NCBI GenBank assembly: GCA_026225945.1
Contig: JAMJFZ010001815.1
Span: forward strand, 21,021,501 to 21,085,500
Length of the DNA: 64,000 nucleotides
Direction: 5' to 3'
DNA from: Cricetomys ansorgei
Lineage: Eukaryota; Chordata; Mammalia; Rodentia; Nesomyidae
Position numbers and translations under genes: made by a program. Below, in pieces: positions 51,741 to 61,262 of this stretch. Each line of letters begins with the position of its first letter. Position 1 is the stretch's first letter. The notes under the pieces were generated by a model, which ran no database searches, had not been told where the DNA came from, and saw only the letters and a list, made by a program, of their open reading frames with translations.

Positions 51741-52735
51741 CCACATTTTCATTATCCAGTCATCTATTGGTGGGCATATAGGCTGATTCTATTTCCTAGC
51801 TATTGTACATACAGCAACAATGAACATAGATGTGCATTGATCACTGAGATAGGATATAGAGTCCCTTGGGTATATGCCCAGGAGTTGTCTAACTGGGTCA
51901 TAGGTTAGTTCAGTTTTCACTTCTTTGATAACCCACCAGAATGATTTCCATGGTGGCTGCACCAGTTTACACTTCTACCCACAGTCAATGAGGGTTCTGC
52001 TTTCCCATATTGCTGCCAGTATTTTTATCTACATTTTCTTGATAACATCCATTTTGACTGGGATGAGATGAGATCTCATCCTGGTTTTAATATTTATCTC
52101 CACAATGACTGAGGAAATTGAGCACTTCTAAAAATATGTATCGGTTATTTGTATTTCTCCTTGGAATGGAACTCTCTGTTCATTCTGCAGTCCAAATTTT
52201 CCTGGGTTGCTTTCTTTCTGTTTAAGTTTTTTTTTTTATTTCTTTGTGTATTCTGTACAGTAATCTTCTGTTTACATGAATAGCTAGCAAAAATAAAATA
52301 ATCCCAATCTCTAGTCTGTCATCACTCAATCAACTGTTCACTTTGTTGTACAGAGGTTTTAATTTCATGAAGTCCAATTTGTCAGTTGTTGGTCTTATGG
52401 ACTGAAAGATTGGAGTCACATTCAGAAATACCTTGTATATGCCTAAGTCTTAAAATATTTTTCCAACTTTTTCGTTTATCACTTTCAAACTTTCAAGTAT
52501 TATGTCAAAATATCTGGTCCATTTGGAGTTGTTTCTTATGCAGGATGAGATACAAAGATCTCATTTTATTTCTCAGCACATAGTTATCCAGTTTTTCCAG
52601 CAGTATTTGTTTAAAATGGTGTCATTTCTCCAATAAGTATTTGTTGACATCTTTGTCAAAACTCATAGCTGTAGCTGCATGGATTTAGATCTGGATCTTC
52701 TGTTCCACTGAGGCATACATCTGTTACAACAATAC
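51215..52735 (-). mobile_element. second L1, 3' UTR plus C-terminal ORF2, reverse orientation
   Basis: Its own 3' terminus is near 51215 (CATGGCTTTTTCATACATCC). It then runs upward through ATATGCCCAGGAGTTGTC, CCATGGTGGCTGCACCAGTT, ATTTTGACTGGGATGAGATG and CATTTGGAGTTGTTTCTTAT, older L1 ORF2 end sequence. ORF2 is decayed. A TG/TA array (51636-51738) interrupts it. Confidence 0.8.
51636..51738. repeat. (TG)n/(TATG)n compound microsatellite within L1
   Basis: TG units, a CATACACATATG centre, then TG again over about 100 bp. Confidence 0.93.
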
Positions 52736-52737
52736 TA

Positions 52738-52996
52738 GACTGGGCTTGGGGTTTATGAGGCAGGGTCTCTAAGCTGACCTTTGACTCATCCAGCTAGTTA
52801 GTCAAACTAGCAAGCAAGCAGTGGAGAGCCAGCTGCCTCCATGTCTCATCACTGGGATTACAAATGTGAACCAACATGCATAGCATTTTTTTTTCATTTT
52901 AATATGGATATTGCATCCAATTCTGGAGATTGAACTCAAGTCTTCATGCTGTGCAGCAAAGCACTTTATCATATGAGGGATCGCCCCTGCCTGCCC
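52738..52996 (-). repeat. composite rodent SINE-like repeat, reverse orientation
   Basis: TTTATGAGGCAGGGTCTCTA, a tract rich in CTAGTTAGTC/AACTAGCAAGC, GTCTCATCACTGGGATTACA, then CTGGAGATTGAACTCAAGTC and CAGCAAAGCACTTTATC. It has the same layout as 24938-25308: a B1-like right end next to a reversed tRNA-like head. Confidence 0.5.
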
Positions 52997-53078
52997 CACT
53001 TGGGGTAGTTCTTAAAGGCATTTTCGTAGTTAAACCACATGGAGAATCTGCAATATTAGCAAATAGTCTGTCTACCAC

Positions 53079-53436
53079 TGTCTTGGCCGAAGTTCTATTG
53101 TTATGAAGAGACATCATGATCATGGCAACTCTTATTTTAAAAAGGCATTTGGCTGGGGCCGGCTTAACAGTTCAAGGGTTTATCCATTATCATCATGGTG
53201 GGAAACATGACAGCAAGCAGGCAGATGTGGTGCTGGAGAGGTAGCTCATAGTTCTACATCTAGATCACCAGTCAGCACGAAAAGCAAGTGAGCCACCAGG
53301 CCTGGCTTGAGCTTCTGAAAATTCAAAGCCCTACCCACAATAACACACTTCCTCCAACAAGGCCACACCTCCTAATCATTTCAAATATTGCCACTCCCAT
53401 GAGCCTATGGGGGCCGATTACACTCAAACCACCACA
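53079..53436 (-). mobile_element. MaLR (MT-type) solitary LTR, reverse orientation
   Basis: On the minus strand it starts TGTGGTGGTTTGAGTGTAAT, passes ATAGGCTCATGGGAGTGGCA, TTAGGAGGTGTGGCCTTGTT and GGAGGAAGTGTG, and ends in TCTCTTCATAACAATAG plus CCAAGACA. Flanks ACCAC (53074-53078) and ACTAC (53437-53441) fit a 5-bp target duplication with one substitution, as expected for ERVL-MaLR. Confidence 0.85.
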
Positions 53437-54324
53437 ACTACCTTGCAGCAGTTATAAATGGGATAATGATGTCAATGTAGCACAAAAATTAGGGGTGATT
53501 TTTTTCCCCAAAATTATAAATTGAGCATAAAATACCTGCCCCCAGCCAAATTCAATACTGTTTTTGTCCATTGCTTTATTTTGGATACTTGCTCAATCCT
53601 GAAAGTTACCTATAATGCAATCTTCCCAGGTTCCATAGCTCCGTCACTCAGCAGCCTGGCCACTTCCTGATGAACAATTCTATCACCTTGGCATAAGTGA
53701 TGGTCAGGGTTTCTGCATCATTTCATTGTTATAGTTTGGTGTATCTTGTTCAAAGTATTCTGGTGGTTTTATTTGCAAGGACATAAAACACCATCACATA
53801 GTGTGTGTGTGTGAGGACTACAGAGTACAACCCTGGACATATATTTTTAAAAGTACATGAGTCTCATTGCTTTTCTTGGAGTTCTGGCTCCAGAGTTTGG
53901 TATGTTTGGAATGCTTTACTCGGGTTCTATTTTTATCACCACCCTGTTCTTTTGACAGCGATATCTTACCTATCCATGCTTTTCAGCTGTGCATATGTTG
54001 CCTTGCCTTATTCTGCCTCGTCGTCACACACACACTGGATTCTGCTTCATTTTGTTCTTTCAGAGTGAAAAAGAAAAATAACACAAAGTTGTGGTGCCAT
54101 CCTGTATCAAGTAAAAAAGAAGAAAAGCCTCTATCAGATGAGGTCATGGTTTGAAATATTATACACATCACACAGGCATCTGGACATCATGCAGGCACCA
54201 GGACCAAAATTAAACTTTTCTGAGTTTCCCTTTATCAAGCTATGCTAAAGTTTTCACTCAAACCAATTTATCAAAATTCATATTTTTGATATGCATATAG
54301 GTATATAACAGTAATAATCAGAGA
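53437..54324. other. unique intronic DNA
   Basis: No gene recognised. Overlapping short open frames (53805-54154) lack any family signature. Confidence 0.5.
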
Positions 54325-54470
54325 AAAAGAGGCTATCAACTTGAAAGTGGGGGTCATGGGAGGGGTTAGAGGGAGGATGCCTTAGGGGAGCCAGGGTGAA
54401 GAAAGTGAAGGGAAAAGTGATATAATTCTATTTTAATTAAAGTATTAAAGATAAAATAAAATCTGTATTT
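54325..54470 (+). mobile_element. L1 3'-end fragment
   Basis: GAGGCTATCAACTTGAAAGT, GGGGGTCATGGGAGGGGTTA, GAGGGAGGATGCC and AAGTGATATAATTCTATTTT followed by an AATTAAAG tail match a rodent L1 3' terminus. Confidence 0.65.
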
Positions 54471-54549
54471 TAAATTAGTCTAAATATTAATGAAGGAAAC
54501 CTTTAAATACTTAGATTAAAGACACAATACCCAATAAATAAAATTATTA

Positions 54550-55203
54550 TATGCCCGTGTGTTAGAATTTTATTCAGCCATAAAGAACATAACCATGTCA
54601 TTTGAAAATGGATAGAATTGGAGATCATCATATCAAACAAAATAAGAGACTCAGAAAGACAAATACTACACATTTTCTCTCATAGGAAGAATCTAGATTC
54701 TTATCTTTAGGATATATATATATGACATGAGAGTTTATCTTTCTGCATTGTTTCAAACAACGTATACATTAACAAACATTATCTTTTCAAATGCCAAGAA
54801 GATAACTGCCAAATAGTGATAAATTAGACCAACTTTACAATTCTGCCAAAGTTTTCCTTTCATGTCAAAACTCAAGACTCTATCCTGTATCTACAAGTAA
54901 CACTGAAGTTCTTGTGTAAATGTTGCCATGTTTATGTTCTTATAGCTTTCATTTTGACCATAATTTTTCTTTCACTCCTCATGCCTAAAAGATATATCCT
55001 GATAATTTAACTTCTATCTTTCCAGAAGCTAGCATATAATGAATTATAGTAATAATTCCATCCTTTACGATTATAAGAAGACATGAGAGTAGAAAAAGAA
55101 CCATCAAGGGGAGCAAAAATGAGTAATGGGAGGAAGTATGAGCCAAGTACATAATTCATTTGTATGAAAATGGTATAATAAATCATATAATTTTGTACAG
55201 TGT
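54550..55203 (+). mobile_element. L1 3' part split by a 345-bp insertion
   Basis: 54560-54734 has GAATTTTATTCAGCCATAAA, GAGACTCAGAAAGACAAATA and ATTCTTATCTTTAGGATATA. The L1 resumes at 55080 with GACATGAGAGTAGAAAAAGA, ACCATCAAGGGGAGC and AAATGGTATAATAAATCAT. The intervening 54735-55079 is not L1-like and is flanked by an exact 11-bp repeat GACATGAGAGT (54724-54734 and 55080-55090). Confidence 0.7.
54735..55079. other. unclassified 345-bp insert with 11-bp target-site-like duplication
   Basis: Flanked by perfect GACATGAGAGT repeats exactly where the host L1 breaks. It has no poly-A tail, no TG...CA LTR ends and no terminal inverted repeats. The internal sequence is AT-rich and unrecognised. 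It could be a degraded retroposed RNA or captured DNA. Confidence 0.55.
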
Positions 55204-55204
55204 T

Positions 55205-55335
55205 GTTTTGGGGGGAGTCAAGAAAGGGTTTCTCTGCATAGTTCTGGCTGTCTTGGAACTTACTATGTAGACTATGCTGGCCTTGAACACAGAACTTGAC
55301 CTGCCTCTGCCGCCCAGTGCCACCATTGCCGAGAT
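55205..55335 (-). repeat. B1 SINE, reverse orientation
   Basis: AAGAAAGGGTTTCTCTGCAT, TTCTGGCTGTCTTGGAACTT, TGCTGGCCTTGAACACAGAA and CTGCCTCTGCCGCCCAG are a reversed B1, inserted at the 3' end of the split L1. Confidence 0.85.
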
Positions 55336-55555
55336 TTTAAATTTAAATTTTAAAAAAAATGTATATAGGTATCATGACTTGAACCTGTAGTCCAAGCAAC
55401 TGAATCATTTAGCTCAGACACTGGAGATTAGGCTAAGAGAAAGAAGTCAGTCAGCCCCAATGTTTCAAAAATATATTATGCATTACCAAAGTTTGTAAAG
55501 AAATGTAAAACTTATTATAAACCAAAAAGATTATATTTTTAATTAAAATATAATA

Positions 55556-55772
55556 AGGGGGTAGAGACATGGCTCAGCAGTTAAGAGCTCTCATTGGTCT
55601 TCTAGATGACCAATGTCCATTTCCCAGTACCCACATGGCAGCTCACAAGCATCTATAATGCCAGTCTCTGGGGAATCTGATGCCCTCTTCTGGCATCTTC
55701 AGGCACTGCCCACACAAATCGTGCACAGACATACATTCAGGCAAACACTCATATGCTATATAAATAAAATAT
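55556..55772 (+). repeat. B2 SINE
   Basis: AGAGACATGGCTCAGCAGTT, CACATGGCAGCTCACAAGCA, TCTATAATGCCAGTCTCTGG, GATGCCCTCTTCTGGCATC and a TATATAAATAAAATATTGA end form a complete B2. Confidence 0.88.
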
Positions 55773-57721
55773 TGATATAATGATTTGATGTTTTCTTTCA
55801 CAATTCAACTCTGAGTACTTCAACATGTTCTCAGTGCATCTTCTATTGTTTCCTGTTTTAACCTGACGTAAAATTTCAAAAAACTTCCAGAATTAGAAGA
55901 TTTCAATCTTCCACTTGCCAAGTACAGTCTTCCCATAGCCATGCCTTTCCTACAGCTCTAGACTAATTCTGTACCACTCTGCCCTGGAAGCCCAACAGTA
56001 CTAGCGTAAGGTTTACTCATGTGCACACATATATACATTCTCAGTCACCTGCTACTCTAGCAATAATAAGCCATTGATTTCCATGCATACTGCCTGTGTA
56101 CTTTTACATGATGTCCATTCCAACATAAAGCCCAGATCTACCACATTGCTTTGTCACCTAGACAATTCCTGTTCATTTCTAAATTCTCCTATCTTCTCCT
56201 TAAAAGCTCCTATCTTCTCTTCTCAAAACATTTCCCCAACTCCCTAAGGGTCCCTGTGCTGCTCTTTGAATGCTGGGGCTCAGCACAGCTCAGAGGGGTC
56301 TGTAGCAGTAGATGGCCTATAACACTGTTCATAGCAAGTGCTGGTTCCATGCTTGTTTTGTTTCTATTTGGTCTGCAAGGTGTATAAGAATAGGAACTTT
56401 CTGTTAGGAGTCTCTGTCCTCCCCAGTGTGTATTGCAGTTACTTGCTTGGAAAGTACACAGTAAATGTGTGAAAACTAAATAACTTGACCATTCCATCTG
56501 AAAATAAATTAGTATGTTCTTCTGTTTTGTTTTTATGGCATTTGTCACTATTTTCTTTTTTCTCACTGCTTTTCAATATTGGTTTCTGACATCTGGTTTA
56601 TAAGCTTCCCAAGAGTTTATCCTTGTTTTATTTATAGCCTTAGCCTCTGTGCCAGAACTCTGTGTAAGTACTCTGTGACTGGAACAAAAGAAATCTGAGA
56701 TAAAACTCTCAACTACATGAAATGGATGACTAGATCCAGGTTTTGCTTTCATGTACTAGTGTCTAGCTTTTAAATAAATTACTATACAGATTCAGCCCTT
56801 CCTGAAGACATTAAAATACTCTGGTTTCAACTAATCTTATAATTTTAAGGGCATTAAGTTCCAAAAACAATTTTTGCACTCATTTGGAAGTCATATAAAG
56901 ACAGGCATAATTAAGTATTATGGAATGTAGCTTTCAAAATGTAAAATAAAGAGATGATTTGCTAATTTTTGCCCTTTTTAACTTTTTCTTTTTCCTTGGA
57001 GTTTCATTTAACTTCTGAATTCAGCTAATCAAGTATTTACATTATGTTCACTAGTAGTATCATCAAATATCAAAGCTTCATTAATAATATAACATGAGTC
57101 TGCTGCCAACAGTAAAAATGGATAAGGTTAGATCAACATACTTACTGCAAAGCCCTAACTACGCCTTCAGTACTAACATAATTTAAAGTCATTTAGTAAT
57201 GATTGAGTCATTCACTAATGATCTCCAGAGGAGAGAGAGTGTGTGAGAGAGCCAGCAAGAGAGTGTGTATGAGAGAAAGAGAGCCCAACAGCTTCCTATA
57301 ATGTCATTTTAAATGAACAGAACTTAATGAAACTAAGATGCATTTGTTGCTACCCCTCACTCCAATCTCATGGCAAACTCCTTTAACTATGCATTTGAGT
57401 TTCTATTCCATTCTGGACTCAATGTTCCATTTCATTCTCGATTTCATTCATGATTAAATGGAAGAATGAAAAGTAAGTGGAATCAGAGACTGTAAGATTC
57501 ATGAAAATGATGAGATAAACAGAACAATTGATTACAACAGAGGAAATGATTCATTCTCTACTAGGGGGTTGGAAAAGACTTCCGCAGGCAGTGACATTTA
57601 AACTAGATCCACAAGACAAAGGTTGGGGTCAGGCTGACTAAATTTTAGGGAAGTAGAGGTTGAACAGAGAAACTAAGAGGAATGTTGTAGAACCATTCTT
57701 TGAATTTCCTAAGTAGAATAA
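55773..57721. other. unique intronic DNA with possible L2 relic
   Basis: No gene recognised. The segment near 56595-56690 (AAGCTTCCCAAGAGTTTATC, CTCTGTGCCAGAACTCTG) may be a decayed L2 3' end. A GA/GT purine-rich patch lies at 57226-57286. Confidence 0.5.
57226..57286. repeat. GA-rich/GT simple repeat
   Basis: GAGGAGAGAGAGTGTGTGAG followed by GAGAGAGCC-type units. Confidence 0.75.
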
Positions 57722-58053
57722 TGTAGTTTTATACTGCTGTGATGGCTCACCAAAGAAGACAAGGAGGCATATTCATTGGTGCAAACCTTTCCAGACCTCA
57801 GCAGAGGGAACCACTATCCTGGCCAGCACCATACTGGACAGTGGAACCCCAAGCATCTGAGCTCAGGTGTTTTATTGATTGAGAACTCCTTAGGTGTACT
57901 ACTGATAGCACATGCAGATCATAAATAATCAAATACCCCCCTACACACATGAATCTAACACCTGCAGACAATACAAAACACCAAGACCTAGGTATCCCCT
58001 CACCCAACAATGCATGAAGCATTAAACACAACTAAAAATAAACTTCTACAACA
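57722..58053 (-). mobile_element. solitary LTR, reverse orientation (same family as 48553-48880)
   Basis: On the minus strand it starts TGTTGTAGAAGTTTATTTTT, carries AATCAATAAAACACC as poly-A signal, and ends AGTATAAAACTACA. It is about 332 bp and aligns along its whole length with the plus-strand copy 9 kb upstream. No clear target duplication was found. Confidence 0.75.
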
Positions 58054-58084
58054 GATCAGTCCCTCTCTTTCTATGGTTTTTGTT

Positions 58085-58505
58085 ATTTGTGCTCAACTGT
58101 CATCTGAAATTACAAAACATGGTTGCTTAATTTTATACTGTGCACCATTCTGAGTCTATGATGAAACTTCACCCTGTCCCACTGACCCATCTGTGACATG
58201 AGTCGTCCATTTGTCCAAAGGTATCTGCTCTGTATATGTTACCCTCCTGTCAGTAATTTTGTTTCTATCTTGAATGAAGACCCACTATCATGATATTGAA
58301 ATATTTGTAGTTAGGTAACTCCTGTTTTGCTTAATTATGTTCCCTAAAACACAAGAATAATGTCTCAGGAAATGTGGATATGTCAAAAACAAACTACAAA
58401 GTACTTCCTTTAACTGAAAAGGTGAACATTCCCAATTTAATAAGGAAAGAAAGAACATATAGTGATTTCATTCATTCATTTCAATTCATCATATCAAATA
58501 GCCTC
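58085..58505 (+). mobile_element. Tigger-family DNA transposon fossil with open transposase N-terminus
   Basis: The non-coding lead (CATTCTGAGTCTATGATGAA, TTTGTCCAAAGGTATCTGC, GTATATGTTACCCTCCTGTC, GTAACTCCTGTTTTGCTTA) is followed by a frame from 58374 without stops. It contains KVLPLTEKVNIPNLIRKER, closely matching the usual Tigger motif KVLPLSEKVKVLDLIRKEK at the start of the CENP-B-like HTH domain. Only about 45 residues of Tigger type are retained; the DDE domain is absent. The open frame then runs on into unrelated sequence and a B2. The element is ancient and non-functional. Confidence 0.75.
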
Positions 58506-58569
58506 CATATCATCTCCAATCACTTCAATAGAAAGAAAATAAGTGCAGTACTAAGCATTTTAAAGAGGA

Positions 58570-58790
58570 GGATGGGGGGTGGGGTGGAATATGGCCCAGC
58601 AGTTAAGAACACTGGCTGCTCTTCCAAAGAAATTCGGGTTTGATTCCCAGCACCCACATGGCAGCTAACACCCTTTTGTAACTCCAGTTCCATAGATGTA
58701 ATGCTCTCTTCTGGCCTCTGAAGGCACCAGAAATATACATGGTATACAGACATACATTCAGACAAAACATCCGTTCACATAGAACAATGT
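58570..58790 (+). repeat. B2 SINE
   Basis: TATGGCCCAGCAGTTAAGAA, GGCTGCTCTTCCAAAGAAAT, TTTGATTCCCAGCACCCACA and GCTCTCTTCTGGCCTCTGAA form a B2 in + orientation just after the Tigger fossil. Confidence 0.88.
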
Positions 58791-59865
58791 TTTAAAATTT
58801 TTTTACAGAGGATGGAAGGGTCATGTTCCTATAATTTTTACCACAGGATATTGTCATTTCTTTTTAGTTATTAATTCTCATTTTTATTGTGTTTAATTTA
58901 TAAATTTATCTTTAACATAGAGCTGTGAATATGAAACCATAGTATATGGATTTGGTGCTCTCTGCAGTTTTCAGCATCAACTGAGAGATTTAGAATGCAT
59001 TCCCCTTGCAGAAGTCGTTAAGAGTTTATACTGTCAGTGATAGACATCAAAAGGAGGTCTCTAGATAATATCATAAGCTGATCAAATTTTATTTTGGGAG
59101 CAATGGATTCTGAGTACTCCCTGGAGGAAAAGTGAAACAGAAAAGAACCACTAGAGGACAGAAGTTAAAGGCAGCTCTTGCATTGCCTGGAGGTTGTTTG
59201 CAGAGCGTCTGAACAAAGACAGAGATGGAGTGGAAAGGCCAAATGCAGGAAGCTTCTGTAAGGCCACGCCCTTAAGAGGTAGTATTTGGGATGGGAGACC
59301 AGAATACCAGACTTTACCACCTGCTAGGACTGAGAACATGGGGCCTTGGGCATGTTCAGAAACTCATTTTCAAACTACTCTCCTACTAAGTTTAATCTTC
59401 AGGCATTTCATATCAAACCTAGGATATGATCTACCACCCCATCATCTTTAGCCAGCCCTGATACTAAAAATTCTAAAATATCAGCTTCTACACGGTCATC
59501 ATCCAAAAATCTCAGTGCTGCATAACAGAAGTGACATTGGGAATGGACCCTTCTTACCTTTGAAAGAGCTATGGATTAGTCCTTTCCTGAAGACTCTCTG
59601 CAAGTAATATTTTAATGGCAAAATATATACAATGGCTCAGTGATGCCTGTTGTTTTACCTATGTCTAGGATTCAAAGCCATGGAACGTTACAGGAAGCTA
59701 CATGCTCCTCCTCTACCAACTGAGGGATGAAATGATCAGGAAATGGAACCTGAAAGGCTAAGTTATATTTATGTACATTAATAACCAACTCACATGGGAC
59801 CGGTGGCTTTGCAACAGTCTAGCATCTCCTTCAAATGTCAATTTTCTTCCAACAAACTACTAATG
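58791..59865. other. unique intronic DNA
   Basis: No exon or named repeat recognised. Confidence 0.5.
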
Positions 59866-60242
59866 TGCAGTGGGTAGCATCCTAGAGTCACCTGGGAAGA
59901 GTCAACCTCATTAGAAGAATTGCTTCCATCAGATGGGTCTGTGGGCTTGTCCATGGGGGCTATTTCCTTGTTTAATTATTGATGTGAGAGAGTCTAGCCC
60001 ACCACAGGTGGTGCCACTCTTGGGCAATCAATTCAAGTTTATATTTTTGAAAAAAGCACACCAATAAGTAGTGTTCCTCATGGTCTCTACTTCAGTTCCT
60101 CCCTCCAGATTCCTGCTTTAAATTCCTGCCTTGGCTTCCCTCAATGGTGGACTGTAACCTGAAATCCAAATAAACCTTCCCTGACCTAAGTTACTTTTGG
60201 GCAGTGTTCTATCATAGCAAGACAGAAGCTAATTAGAACACA
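59866..60242 (+). mobile_element. LTR-like rodent repeat (probable MaLR group)
   Basis: GAAGAATTGCTTCCATCAGA, GGGCTTGTCCATGGGGGCTA, CCCACCACAGGTGGTGCCAC, TGGCTTCCCTCAATGGTGGA and CCAAATAAACCTTCCCTGAC follow a common rodent repeat to its end at ATCATAGCAAGACAG plus AGAACACA. The AATAAA and the terminal part are LTR-like. The exact family is uncertain. Confidence 0.6.
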
Positions 60243-60491
60243 ATCAAATCTAACATTGCTTCTCATCTCATCAAAGCCACCCTTGGGAAATCATTTGTTT
60301 ATGACCATGATAAAGAATGAGACTGACGATCTGTGGGTTGGCACTTGGCAGCAAGAAAAATAGCGGGATCTATTCTGAAAGATCTGATAATTGTGGAAAA
60401 GCAATTTAATGAGGAGATGATATATTTACATTTTCAAGATTCTGTTTTAGAATATGTGGGGAATGCCTTGTTCTCAGCTTAGATTCTCATT

Positions 60492-60905
60492 CCTGTTCTC
60501 ATGTTTCAAAGAAACATGCAGATGAACCCTGTCCTAGCATCCATGTTATGTTCCTTGGGCCATCTGTGGGTACCTGGTTCTTTGTGGAGAGACTATCCAT
60601 CTTTATCAAAACCCGCTGGAGGCCAAGATCAGGGAGCCCACTACTCATACTCCTCAGTAACAGATGGAGTTTGTGCAGTTACCTAATAGAGCCTGCAGAG
60701 GCTGTTTTTCACCCCACCTATCCTGCTCCTCCAGTCAGTCTCTTTCCTCCAGCCTGGTCTCATGTTCCTTGTTCATATCTCAGAACTGAACCCGGTCTAG
60801 CATCCTCTTCTATCAGTGACCCACTTTGGCAGCTTTGTGTCTGCTTGGAAACACCCTTTGTGAATTTACAGATTAAAGCTGAAAACCCACCATCTCTTCC
60901 CAGTT
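60492..60905. repeat. possible imperfect ~260-bp tandem duplication
   Basis: CCTGTTCTCATGTTTC (60492) and CCTGGTCTCATGTTCC (60753) are each followed by a GAACCC...CTAGCATCC motif. The offset is about 261 bp. Similarity fades between these anchors, so it may instead be two related repeat fragments. Confidence 0.35.
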
Positions 60906-60939
60906 CCCTCCCCTCTTTCATCTTGAACAGGGATTCATC

Positions 60940-61025
60940 ACTTTAGTCTTGTCTCTACACCCAAAGTCTAGAAAAGAATCTGGCCCATAGAAGGCATTCA
61001 AAGTATTTAATAGATGGATTTTTTT
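60940..61025 (+). repeat. L2 LINE 3'-end relic
   Basis: TCTAGAAAAGAATCTGGCCC, ATAGAAGGCATTCAAAGTAT and TTAATAGATGGAT follow the L2 3' terminus (agaacagtgcctggcacatagtaggcactcaataaat). Confidence 0.55.
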
Positions 61026-61034
61026 ACATTCCTC

Positions 61035-61262
61035 TTATTAAATAAGTATATGTAATTTCTGCGTGTTAGACATTGTTCTGAGCACTATCCAAATGTTAAT
61101 TTAATTAAACTGACAACAACCTTGTTTAAACTCTGGTAGTAACCATTTAAACTCTAATGACAATCTCTATTTAAGGAGGTTTTTTTTTTCTCCCCATCTC
61201 TGTTTTATGGAAAACAAAACTGAAAGGCAGAGGGGTTTGAGTTAAATTACATGTACTTTGCG
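61035..61262 (+). repeat. MIR SINE
   Basis: TTAGACATTGTTCTGAGCAC, TGACAACAACCTTGTTTAAA, CCCCATCTCTGTTTTATGGA, ACAAAACTGAAAGGCAGAGG and GGTTTGAGTTAAATTACATG match MIR core and 3' half in order. Confidence 0.65.
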
